DNA of 64,000 bases, from the NCBI GenBank assembly GCA_020637895.1, contig JACKJP010000002.1, forward strand, positions 124,001-188,000, read 5' to 3'. This document shows, piece after piece, positions 7,907-16,900 of this stretch. Positions within the stretch are counted from its first letter, which is position 1. Every line of letters begins with the position of its first letter. The position numbers and the translations under genes are program-made. The notes beneath the pieces were generated by a model. That model searched no databases and had not been told where the DNA came from. It saw nothing but the letters and a program-made list of their open reading frames with translations. Source of the DNA: Rhodobiaceae bacterium. Lineage in GTDB: Bacteria > Pseudomonadota > Alphaproteobacteria > Rhizobiales > Tepidamorphaceae.

Positions 7907-9211
7907 TTGACGGACGTGAAGCACCAGACCGACAGCGCGCCGACGATCTGGTTCGAGATCGATGATCTGGTGCGCTATTTCACCGTGGCAAGACCGCCTA
8001 CGGGCATCCAGCGGGTCGTGACAGAAATTCTGCTCGGTGGCGGCGAAGCACTCGGCGGACGAGCGCGATTGTGCCGGCTGACCTATCCGCGAAAAAAGCT
8101 TGTGGCCTTTGACACAGCCGATTTCAGGGCCAGGATTCAAGGCGCGGCAGATGGGAAAGCGGTCGCGACAGCGGGGACTGTCGCTGCCCGACGGAACAAA
8201 TTGCGCTATCTCCTGCGCGCGATCATACATACGCCAATCAGACGCCTGCGCGATTTCAGATACATACGCCGGCGACAGCGGGAATTTCAGGCACATGTCC
8301 GCCCCGGCGACATTCTCGTCAATCTCGGCTCACCCTGGGAACACCAGAATTTTTCCGAAACTCTCGCAAGCTACAAGGCACGCTACGGACTTCGCTATGC
8401 GCTTCTCGTGCATGACATCATCCCCGCGACCAACCCGGATTTCTGCACCGCTGCCCATGTCAGCAATTTCGCCAACTGGCTCGCCACCACAGCGGCGCAT
8501 ACCGACCTTTTCTTTACGCCGTCGCACTACAGTGCTGAACGGTTGAAAGCCTATTCGGACGAAATGGGCTGGCCCCAAAAGCCGGTGGTACCACTTCGAT
8601 TCGGCACCGGATTCAGCAACGATCCGGGCCTGGCCGCCGCGGTTCAGCACATCATCGCGCCGCCATTCGTTCTTTTCGTCTCAACGATCGAACGGCGAAA
8701 AAACCATATTGTTCTGCTGCGTGTGTGGAAGCGGCTTATCGAGAAATACGGCGCCGCGCGCATACCGACGCTGCTGTTCGTCGGACGCCTTGGCTGGGGC
8801 GTCACCGACCTCGAGGCCGAACTGGACGACACCGCCGGACTGGGCGGCAAGGTGCTGCTGCTCGACAACGTCAGCAACGTCGCGCTGGCTGGCCTGTATC
8901 GCGACGCCGCATTCACGGTCTATCCCAGTCTGGCCGAAGGATGGGGACTGCCGGTTGAGGAATCGCTGCACTACGGAACGGTCTGCCTGTGTTCCGATGC
9001 CAGCTCCATCCCTGAAGTCGGCGGCGAACTGGCTGAATATTTTGACGGACGCGACGAGGACTCTGTCTTCACCGCCGTCGAGCGGGCGATATTCGACACA
9101 GAATGGCTTACCCGCAAGCGCGAACAGGTGAGGTCCGAATTCCGCGCCGTTTCCTGGTCGAGCACGTTCCAGGCGGCCGTCGATGCGATCGACCGGCAGC
9201 TCGTCAGGTAA
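7907..9211 (+). CDS. Glycosyltransferase, GT-B fold (GT4-like)
   Basis: A 434-residue cytosolic or membrane-associated glycosyltransferase. The C-terminal GT1 domain shows FVSTIERRKNH (donor-site lead strand), LLFVGRLGWG, and the nucleotide-sugar motif YPSLAEGWGLPVEESLHYG. The N-terminal half holds PTGIQRVVTEIL, common in GT4 enzymes of polysaccharide clusters. An in-frame stop immediately upstream forces a TTG start at 7907 (GTG at 7916 is the alternative). The last 8 bp overlap the end of a convergent ABC ATPase gene. Context suggests it adds a sugar to the lipid made by this cluster. Donor and acceptor are unknown. Confidence 0.85.
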   Translation: MTDVKHQTDSAPTIWFEIDDLVRYFTVARPPTGIQRVVTEILLGGGEALGGRARLCRLTYPRKKLVAFDTADFRARIQGAADGKAVATAGTVAARRNKLRYLLRAIIHTPIRRLRDFRYIRRRQREFQAHVRPGDILVNLGSPWEHQNFSETLASYKARYGLRYALLVHDIIPATNPDFCTAAHVSNFANWLATTAAHTDLFFTPSHYSAERLKAYSDEMGWPQKPVVPLRFGTGFSNDPGLAAAVQHIIAPPFVLFVSTIERRKNHIVLLRVWKRLIEKYGAARIPTLLFVGRLGWGVTDLEAELDDTAGLGGKVLLLDNVSNVALAGLYRDAAFTVYPSLAEGWGLPVEESLHYGTVCLCSDASSIPEVGGELAEYFDGRDEDSVFTAVERAIFDTEWLTRKREQVRSEFRAVSWSSTFQAAVDAIDRQLVR

Positions 9212-10487
9212 GCGCCGCTTCCTTCATTGGCACGCCTACGACTCCAAATCTGACGGGGCTCTCCGTTACCTCGATGCGTAGTGCGTTTTCCATCCAGTGA
9301 AGATGTGTATGGTCTGCCTGCGTACCTTCAATGATCGATGGCGCAACGAAGTACTCGCCCTTGGGCAACCACGGGAATTGAAAACGGAATACGGTGGCGA
9401 CCGTCTCGTCCGCGGACATCGCCGGAGGATTTCGGACGGTCGTCAGGAAACTGTTGTCGCCGAAGAGATTTTGCCCATATGCATCGCGGAACATGAAGCC
9501 GACGATGGGCCGCTCTACCGCACGCTCGGCGCGGCAGCGAATGCACATTTCCACTTCGTCGCCACCGGCAATCTGCTGCAATGCCGTTCCCGCGATGTCG
9601 CGGAAGGCGACATCGACAACACGTGCGCCACCATGGCCATGCCACGGCGCGTCCGGATCGAATGACCCTATGATCGCCTGAGAGCGGCCTTGCCAGCGCG
9701 GATCCACCGGGATCTCCGGCAATTCGGTGACCACGCCAGAACCGCCAGCCTGCCCGAGGCCTGCAAGATTGAGCTGATAGGCTTCGTTGACCGCGTCACT
9801 CGGGCCGTCGGCTCTCACGATCCCCTTGTCAAGCCAGATGGCGCGCTCGCAGACCGAAACGACCGTCATGGCGCTATGCGAAACGAACAGCAATGCGCCG
9901 CCCTTCTTGCGGAATTCGCGCATCCTCGCGTAGCACCTGCGCTGAAAAGCGTAGTCGCCGACAGCAAGCACCTCGTCGACGATCAGCACGTCTGCATCGA
10001 CATGGGTTGCCACGGCAAATGACAGTCTGGCGAACATGCCGCTCGAATATTCGCGCACCGGACGATCGAAATATTCGCCGAGTTCTGCGAACGCTTCTAT
10101 GGACGGGATTCTGGCTGTGATTTCAGCATCCGTCATACCGAGCACGGCGGCGTTCAGGATGGCATTTTCACGTCCGGTGTAGTCGTGGTGAAATCCGGCC
10201 CCGAGCTCCAGCAGCGCTGCAACCCTGCCCCTGGTCCTTATCGTTCCGACCGTCGGCTCCATCGTGCCGCTCAACATCTGGAGAAGTGTCGATTTTCCCG
10301 AACCGTTTCGTCCGATGATACCCACTGCTTCGCCAGGGCGTATCTCCAGATCGAGCGGCGCGACTGCCCAGAACCTGTCGCCGCCAGTATCGCCCAGCAC
10401 GATTTCCCGGATTGTGCCCTGCACCGTACGGCGTCGCGGAAAGGATTTGCCAAGGCCGGAAGCCCACATCACCGGGTCAGTCGACAT
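9204..10487 (-). CDS. Wzt-like ABC exporter ATPase with C-terminal carbohydrate-binding domain (second copy)
   Basis: A 427-residue protein. The ABC domain (about 1-240) has Walker A GRNGSGKST, signature EYSSGMFARLSFA and Walker B VLIVDEVLAVGD. The roughly 180-residue C-terminal extension is beta-rich and has the Wzt_C pattern VEMCIRCRA and GFMFRDAYGQNLFGDN. In Wzt this domain recognises the glycan to be exported. The ATG at 10487 overlaps the preceding ATPase gene by 11 bp; the overlap at the next upstream junction has the same length. It lies last in the operon after the permease and a first ATPase. Two Wzt-like ATPases behind one permease suggest a heterodimer or alternative subunits. Confidence 0.88.
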   Translation of the reverse strand: MSTDPVMWASGLGKSFPRRRTVQGTIREIVLGDTGGDRFWAVAPLDLEIRPGEAVGIIGRNGSGKSTLLQMLSGTMEPTVGTIRTRGRVAALLELGAGFHHDYTGRENAILNAAVLGMTDAEITARIPSIEAFAELGEYFDRPVREYSSGMFARLSFAVATHVDADVLIVDEVLAVGDYAFQRRCYARMREFRKKGGALLFVSHSAMTVVSVCERAIWLDKGIVRADGPSDAVNEAYQLNLAGLGQAGGSGVVTELPEIPVDPRWQGRSQAIIGSFDPDAPWHGHGGARVVDVAFRDIAGTALQQIAGGDEVEMCIRCRAERAVERPIVGFMFRDAYGQNLFGDNSFLTTVRNPPAMSADETVATVFRFQFPWLPKGEYFVAPSIIEGTQADHTHLHWMENALRIEVTESPVRFGVVGVPMKEAALT

Positions 10488-11823
10488 CGCCGATCCCCTC
10501 ATCCGGCCGTCCGTTGCCACCGCTTTGAGCTTCGCGTTCTATGCGGATGTCCCGCATGGCGATGTTGGCAAGCCCGTGGGAAATATGGTGCGTGGCGACA
10601 GACAGGACGGCCGGCTCATCCTCGCGCGCGACAAGCACGGCGCTCTGCGCGACTGTCTCCGTCAACATGACTTCCAGCGCGTATTCGCCGGTCGGCAGAT
10701 AGGGAAGGACGAAGCGGAAGACCGCCTTGAGATCGCGCCCCCTCTCCGTCGTCCGGCTTTCGCCAAGCTCCGCGGTATCGCCGAAGATGACCTGCCCGAA
10801 GCGGTCGCGCAGGGCGAAATGGACAGCCGGGAATCTCAGGTCCCGCAACAGTCGGAAGGCCGCGTGCACAGCTACCTCAAGCCCGCCATGGGCGACTGCG
10901 ATGGGTGCGTCCAGGGCGTCCGTCAATGCCATCGACGTGATGCGGCCACCGCCCATAGCCGTCATGACGCGATCGGGATGAAAGCCGCGATAACCCGGTG
11001 TCGCCATGGCAGGCGCGTTTCGTGGCGCGCGCCTGGCAGGCTTGCCGCTATCGACCATCTCGAAGTTGGATTCCTTTTCGCCGTCGATTGCGAGCTTCGA
11101 CATAGCGGCGTGGTAACGCCGGCACACGGCGTCGGTATCGCCGGAACTCTGCACACGGCCGCGATCCAGCCAGTAGGCGCGCCGACACAATGCCCTGACA
11201 GCAGCGTCATCATGCGAGACAAACAGTAGCGTGCCGCCATTGTCGCAAAAGCCCCGCATGTACCGGAGGCACTTCTGCTGAAAGGCGGCATCGCCGACAG
11301 AAAGGATTTCATCGACGATCAGGATGTCCGTATCGACATGGATGGCAACGGCGAAGGCAAGCCTGGCATACATGCCGCTTGAATACTCGCGAACCGGCCG
11401 GTCGATATATTCGCCTATCCCTGCAAAGGCCTCGATTTCAGCCATCCTGTCCTCGAAAGCGCCTTCGGCGACGCCGAGGATGGCGGCGCTGAAGCGCGCA
11501 TTTTCGCGGCCGGTAAAATCAGGATCGAAACCGGCGCCGAGTTCAAGCAGCGGCATCACCCTGCCGCCAACGCGGACGGTGCCCTCGGTCGGTGCGAGTG
11601 TCCCGCAAATCAATTGCAGAAGCGTCGATTTTCCGGAGCCATTGCGTCCGACGATGCCCACCGTCTCGCCGCGTTGAACGTCGATGTCCACATCCTTCAG
11701 CGCCCAGAAGCGCCGGCCGCGTTCACCGCCGGTCGCCATGTCGACCAGTCGTTCGCTGTCACGATCATACAGCTGGTAGGACTTGCCGAGCCCTCCGGCG
11801 GAGATGATGGGGTCAGAGGACAT
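10477..11823 (-). CDS. Wzt-like ABC exporter ATPase with C-terminal carbohydrate-binding domain (first copy)
   Basis: A 448-residue ATPase with Walker A GRNGSGKST, signature EYSSGMYARLAFA, Walker B ILIVDEILSVGD and a C-terminal beta-sandwich of about 190 residues (VHFALRDRFGQVIFGD). This is the architecture of O-antigen/teichoic-acid type exporter ATPases with a substrate-recognition domain. I start it at the ATG at 11823 (MSSDPII), which overlaps the permease by 11 bp; the longer frame reads into the permease gene. It is related to the next ATPase in the operon but the C-terminal domains differ clearly, arguing for distinct substrate contacts. It energises export of a glycosylated lipid or polysaccharide across the inner membrane. 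Confidence 0.88.
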   Translation of the reverse strand: MSSDPIISAGGLGKSYQLYDRDSERLVDMATGGERGRRFWALKDVDIDVQRGETVGIVGRNGSGKSTLLQLICGTLAPTEGTVRVGGRVMPLLELGAGFDPDFTGRENARFSAAILGVAEGAFEDRMAEIEAFAGIGEYIDRPVREYSSGMYARLAFAVAIHVDTDILIVDEILSVGDAAFQQKCLRYMRGFCDNGGTLLFVSHDDAAVRALCRRAYWLDRGRVQSSGDTDAVCRRYHAAMSKLAIDGEKESNFEMVDSGKPARRAPRNAPAMATPGYRGFHPDRVMTAMGGGRITSMALTDALDAPIAVAHGGLEVAVHAAFRLLRDLRFPAVHFALRDRFGQVIFGDTAELGESRTTERGRDLKAVFRFVLPYLPTGEYALEVMLTETVAQSAVLVAREDEPAVLSVATHHISHGLANIAMRDIRIEREAQSGGNGRPDEGIGDVD

Positions 11824-12676
11824 CGGCGAAAACCGGCCGAACGCGCATGAAGGCGAAATAGCCGAAAGACGCCCACAACCAGCCTGCGGCAATGTAGATC
11901 GCCATGCCGGCCGGATCGGGCCACTCGCCGAAAAAGAGAGCATTGCGGGATGCTTCGAGCGGGTAGGTCAACGGGTTCAGCATTAGCACCCATTGTGCCA
12001 CCTCGGGCACGGCCGACAGCGGGTAGAAAAGTGGACTGAGGAACATGGCGAGCAGAACTACCAGCCCAATTACGTGGGCGATATCGCGCAGGAATACCGA
12101 CGCTGCCGTCAGGATCCAGGTGAAGCCGAGCGTGAACAGCACCAGCCCGAAGAAAATGAATGGGTAGATCACCGATGCGGCCGGAGGGAATCCCGCAATC
12201 GGCAGGTAGAATATGATGAGGATCGCCAGACCGATCGCGAATCGGAAGATCGCCGAACCGACGACCGAATAGGCGAATATCTCCACCGGAAAGTAGATCT
12301 TCTTTATGAAGGCCTGATGCTCGCGCATGAGGGTCGGCGCCCGCGCGATGCTGTCGAAGAAGAAATTGAAAAGGATCAGACCGCTGAAATAGATGACCGG
12401 GAACATCAGCGGATCGTCCGTCTGGTCCTGCCAGCGCGAATTCAGCACGACACCGAAGACGAAGGTATAGACCGCCAGCATGACCAGCGGCGCGATGACC
12501 GCCCAGACCTTGCCGAGGACGGTACCGCGAAAGCGGGCGTCGATATCGCGCACGGTCAATCGGCGAACCAGATCGTAGCGGCGCTTGAGCACGAGCACGG
12601 GCGCCGCCAGCGCCGCAAAGGCGCCCGGACGTCGCGCAGCCGTGACTACAACGCTTTCAGCCTCAGAGCCTGGCAA
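11813..12676 (-). CDS. ABC-2 type polysaccharide/glycolipid export permease (Wzm-like)
   Basis: A 287-residue integral membrane protein with about six hydrophobic segments and the ABC-2 export fold: an amphipathic N-terminal region with VRDIDARFRGTVLG, then VWAVIAPLVMLAVYTFVFG, a central helix pair, and a terminal SPLFYPLSAVPE ... NPLTYPLEASRN motif seen in Wzm/TagG permeases. It overlaps the oxoamine synthase gene by 14 bp and the first Wzt-like ATPase by 11 bp, so the three are one translationally coupled unit. It likely moves the lipid product, after glycosylation, from the cytosolic to the periplasmic face. Confidence 0.9.
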   Translation of the reverse strand: MPGSEAESVVVTAARRPGAFAALAAPVLVLKRRYDLVRRLTVRDIDARFRGTVLGKVWAVIAPLVMLAVYTFVFGVVLNSRWQDQTDDPLMFPVIYFSGLILFNFFFDSIARAPTLMREHQAFIKKIYFPVEIFAYSVVGSAIFRFAIGLAILIIFYLPIAGFPPAASVIYPFIFFGLVLFTLGFTWILTAASVFLRDIAHVIGLVVLLAMFLSPLFYPLSAVPEVAQWVLMLNPLTYPLEASRNALFFGEWPDPAGMAIYIAAGWLWASFGYFAFMRVRPVFADVL

Positions 12677-13967
12677 GGCATTCCCCCGTTGCCGCTACCG
12701 CCTGCTCTATTTCATCTACCCCATGCGTCGATGAAATGAAAAATCGAAGACGGGCAGTATTCTCCGGTACAGCCGGATAGATAATCGGCAAAGCCAGAAT
12801 ACCGCGCTCCATCAACGCACGCGAGAGCAGAACCGACTTTACCGAGGAGCCGATCATGATCGGCACTACCGCCGAGCCGTGGCTAGGCCCGGTATCGAGC
12901 CCGGCAGCCCGTGCGCGTTCGATAAAAAGCCTGGCACGCGCCTGCAGGGTCGACACCCGCTCGGGCTCGGCCTTGAGCTGTTCCAGCGCTGCAAGCGCAG
13001 CGGCCGTATCCGGTGGACTGAGGCCGACGCTGTAAACAAAGCCGGGCGCCGTCAGTCGCAGATATTCGACGACATCAGCTCTGCCGGCGATATAGCCGCC
13101 GCAACTGGCAAAGGACTTGCTCAGCGTACCCATCCACAGGTCGACATCTCCCGGCGAAATGCCGAAATGCTCGCCAATGCCGCGACCGGTCGCTCCCAGA
13201 ACCCCCATCGAGTGCGCTTCGTCCACCATCAGCAGGGCATTGTGTCGTTTGGCGATTTCAATGAAGCGCGGCAGGTCGGGGATATCCCCGTCCATGCTGT
13301 AGACGCCCTCAATCACGACAAGGGCGTGCCTGGCATCGCCGCGTCGACGCTGTAGAATCTTGTCCAGCGCCTCGGGATTGTTATGTGGAAACGGCGCAAC
13401 GGTTGCGCGCGCGAGCTTTGCACCTTGCTGGATGCTCGCATGGATGAGGGAGTCGTAGACGACAAGATCGCCCGCGCCCATGAGATGGCCGATGGCGTTC
13501 TCGTTCGTTGAAAACCCGCCCACGAAAAGCAGCGCATCCTCAGCGCGTACCCAGTCGGCAATAGCGCGTTCCAGCTGCCGGTGCAGCGGGCGTTCCCCCG
13601 AGACGAGACGCGACGCAGATACCGACGTGCCATATCGGTCGATAGCTTCTTTCGCCGCGGCGCTGACCGCCGGATCGCCAGACATCCCAAGATAGTTGTA
13701 GCTGCAGAAGTTGAGGTAGCGCCTGCCGTCGATTTCAGCATGCGCGGCATTCAGCCCGTCGCAAATCTGGAAAAAGAGATCGGCCACACCCTTGAAGCCA
13801 TCGAAGCGAAAATAATCGCGCAGCTGAGCGAACTCGGGAGGGAAAATAAACGATGCAGGCGCGGCCATGCGGGAGCGCGTCTGTTTCTCGCGCAGCATTT
13901 TTTCCGCCAAGGCCCGCTTCTGTTCGGTCGTCAACCCGTCGAAGCGGCGACTGCCCCCGTCAGCCAT
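12663..13967 (-). CDS. Alpha-oxoamine synthase (AONS/serine-palmitoyltransferase family), PKS partner
   Basis: A 434-residue PLP fold-type I enzyme that condenses an amino acid with an acyl thioester, releasing CO2. Visible residues: His176 in SLIHAS, Asp249 and His252 in VDEAHSMGVLG, and PLP lysine Lys284 in TLSKSFASCGG. ATG 13967 has a strong GGGGAGG site and overlaps the PKS stop by 8 bp. The N-terminal 35 residues (GLTTEQKRALAEKMLREK) are an extra helix absent from BioF, possibly a docking element for the PKS. Coupled directly to a thioesterase-less PKS, it most likely releases the chain as a 3-keto amine, as Fum8 does after Fum1. Biotin synthesis is unlikely since no other bio gene is present. 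Which amino acid is used cannot be read. Confidence 0.88.
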   Translation of the reverse strand: MADGGSRRFDGLTTEQKRALAEKMLREKQTRSRMAAPASFIFPPEFAQLRDYFRFDGFKGVADLFFQICDGLNAAHAEIDGRRYLNFCSYNYLGMSGDPAVSAAAKEAIDRYGTSVSASRLVSGERPLHRQLERAIADWVRAEDALLFVGGFSTNENAIGHLMGAGDLVVYDSLIHASIQQGAKLARATVAPFPHNNPEALDKILQRRRGDARHALVVIEGVYSMDGDIPDLPRFIEIAKRHNALLMVDEAHSMGVLGATGRGIGEHFGISPGDVDLWMGTLSKSFASCGGYIAGRADVVEYLRLTAPGFVYSVGLSPPDTAAALAALEQLKAEPERVSTLQARARLFIERARAAGLDTGPSHGSAVVPIMIGSSVKSVLLSRALMERGILALPIIYPAVPENTARLRFFISSTHGVDEIEQAVAATGECLARL

Positions 13968-16900
13968 GTCCTCCCCCGTCGGCGGAGAGTTCCTCCAAAA
14001 GGCTGTCCAGCTCGCTATCGCTGAGATTTTCAACCTGAATATCGCCTTCGGGCTCTTCCTCCTGCGGGGCAGCCGGCATCTCTTCCGTGCCTGCATGCCG
14101 ACGGATTTCGGCGATCAGATCGGCCGGAGTAAGGTCTGTCCTGAGAAGCGCCATGCGCTCCATCTTCACGCCGGCTGTCTTTTCGATTGCCACCATCAGC
14201 TCGACCGCCATGAGAGAGTCGAATCCGAGGCTCGGCAATGGCTGGTCGACATCCAGCGCATCGACATCCATACCGAGAATGCCCGCAATCTCCGACAGGA
14301 CCCGTCCGTCCAGTTCCGGGCCGAGCGCAGCGCCGGCACCCTGCGGTCCGCTGCCAGTGCTGCGTCCGTTCGGATACATCGCGTCAAAGCGCGGCGAGCG
14401 CCTCGCGATACGCGAGACCAACAGCAACCGGTCCCAGTCGAGCGGTGAAGCGACGATCGTCGCCAGCTTCTCGCGAAGTCCGTGTGCAAGCGACGAAAAG
14501 GCCTGCGTCAGAGTCAGTTCGTAGACACCCTGGCGTCGGAGATTTTCAGCCACCGCCGTCTCGCGTGACAGATAGCCAACGCCGCCGATCGCGCCCCACG
14601 CTATGGCAAGGGCCGGAAGCCCGATTGCACGGCGGTAGCGCGCAAGCGATTCCAGATACTCGTTGGCTGCCGCGTAATTCGCCTGACCAAGATTGCCAAG
14701 CATGTTGGAAGCCGAGGAATAGAGCACGAAGAAATCAAGGTTGTGGTTCAGGGTTGACCGGTGGAGGTTCCAGGCGCCTTGTATTTTCGGCGCGATCACG
14801 CTCGAAATCGCTTCGTCGGACATATCCTTGACCGGACCATCGGCGATCACCATCGCAGCGTGGATGATGCCCTTGAGTGGTGGCAGATCGGCGCCGAACC
14901 GGGCGACGAGGCGGTCGACATCCGCAGCGTCGGTGACATCCAGCGCGACGGGATAAAGCGACACGCCCGCCTCAGCAACATCGGCCAACGCCTCCTGCCA
15001 ACCCGGCGTATCAGCACCGCGCCGGGCAGCGAGCACCAGATGCCGGGCGCCCTGCGAAGCAAGCCATCGAGCCGTCGCAAGACCAAACCCACTGAGGCCC
15101 GCGACCACAAGATAGGCTCCGTCCGGATCGACCTCGATGTCGCTGCGGGCGGGGATCACCTCGACCATCCCGTCTTCAAGGTTCAGAACGTTCTTGCCGA
15201 TATGCACCGCCTTGCCGAGGGAACGCACTGCCTCATCGACCTTGTCTATCGGCCAGACGCGGGTAGGCACGGGTGCGATCGTGCCGTTGGCATAGAGCGC
15301 GGCCACCTCGTCGAGCAATTCGGTACCGACAAAGTCAGCGGCTATCAGGCTCAGCGTCCGGAGATCGAAGCCATGGACTGAAATGCCCTTTTCGAGCGCC
15401 GCGAATCCGAAAGCGGATTCATAGTGGATATTCGCAAAATCAATGAGGCGGCCAACGGCGGGACGCAGCAGCGCCAGATTGTGCTCCATCATCTGTGCCG
15501 GCAGCGTGTTGAGTACGACCTCGACACCAAGCCCGCCGGTAAATGTCCTCACGGCATCAACAAACGTTTCGCTTCGTGAATCGGCCACGCATTCGATGCC
15601 CATGTCGCGAAGATAGCCCCGTTTTTCTTCGCTGCCCGCTGTTGCGGCAATTCGTGCTCCGGCATTACGCGCGATCTGGATTGCGGCGAGCCCGAGACCA
15701 CCTGTGGCGCTGTGAATGAGCACGGTCTCGCCCGGTGCGATACGCGCAAGTTTGTTCAGCGCGTAATGGGCGGAACAGAAGACGACGGGCATACCGGCCG
15801 CATCGGTGAAATTCAGACCTTCCGGCAGTGGTATCTGGTGCGTGTCGCGGCCTAGGGCATGGCTGTCGAAGCTGCGGTCGAAGGCGCCGAATATCCTGTC
15901 GCCGGCTTTCCATCGCGTGACGCCTTCGCCGACGGCCCTGACAACGCCAGCGCCTTCCAGACCGAACACATCGGGATCGATGCTCAGACTGTCTTCCAGC
16001 AAACCGGCAATATTCGCAAAGTCCTTGAAATTTATGCCGGCCGCATGAACCTCGATGCACACCTGCCCCGGGCCTGGCCGGAGGTCGTCCGGCAACTGCG
16101 CATCTTCCGCAAATGCCAGTCTCGCCGCGCCGCGCCGGCGCACCGTGTGTATCAGGCTGCCGCTGCCGACACAGGCAACCCGGTGAATATGCTGTTCGAC
16201 GCGTGACGCAAAACGCGAAGGGCCGCGAAAGGCGATTTCATCCTCATCATCCGGCGCCGCGACGAAGGCGGCGAACGCCGCCAGCTCGTCATCCGCCGGA
16301 TTGACCGAAAGGTCGATCAGGCGAATATCGAGCTCGGTCATTTCCGTCAGCGACACGCGGCCGAACCCCCAGAGCGCCGCCTGCTCCAGCACGCTCTGCG
16401 TATCGCCCGCGAAATGGTGCGCTCCACCGGTAACGACATGGAGGACAGGCTCGGACGTCCAGCTTCCCTCCGATAGGCCGACGATCAAATCCCGAAGCCG
16501 GGCACACTGATAGGCGGGATCGGCGCTCGCATCGCATGGCGCTCGCAGATCGATGACGACCGGACCGACCGCATCCTTGCCAAGCGCCGTTTCGATTGCC
16601 TTCAACGCGCTCTTGGGAGCAGAGCCACCGTTCAGCAGCTTTGACGGATCGATGATGCTGGCACGCCGGCCCAGGCCTTCCAGATGCTGCCTGAGCGCCA
16701 GCGCCCTCTCATCGGCCGTAGCAAGTATCAGGATCGAGGCTTCGATCTGCCCGTCATTCGGTTCCGGCAGGTCGAGAGGCGCGGGAATCCAGGACCGGTC
16801 GTAGAGATAATTGGGGGCGGCCTTCGTAGCCCCGCTCTCCATCCGGCGACAAACGAGGCCGGAAATAACGCAACAGACCGTTCCGTCATCGTCGGCGATG

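Noticed and set aside
12663..13967. Reading the oxoamine synthase as bioF
   Set aside because: No other biotin gene, PKS overlap, and an N-terminal extension not found in BioF make biotin synthesis unlikely.
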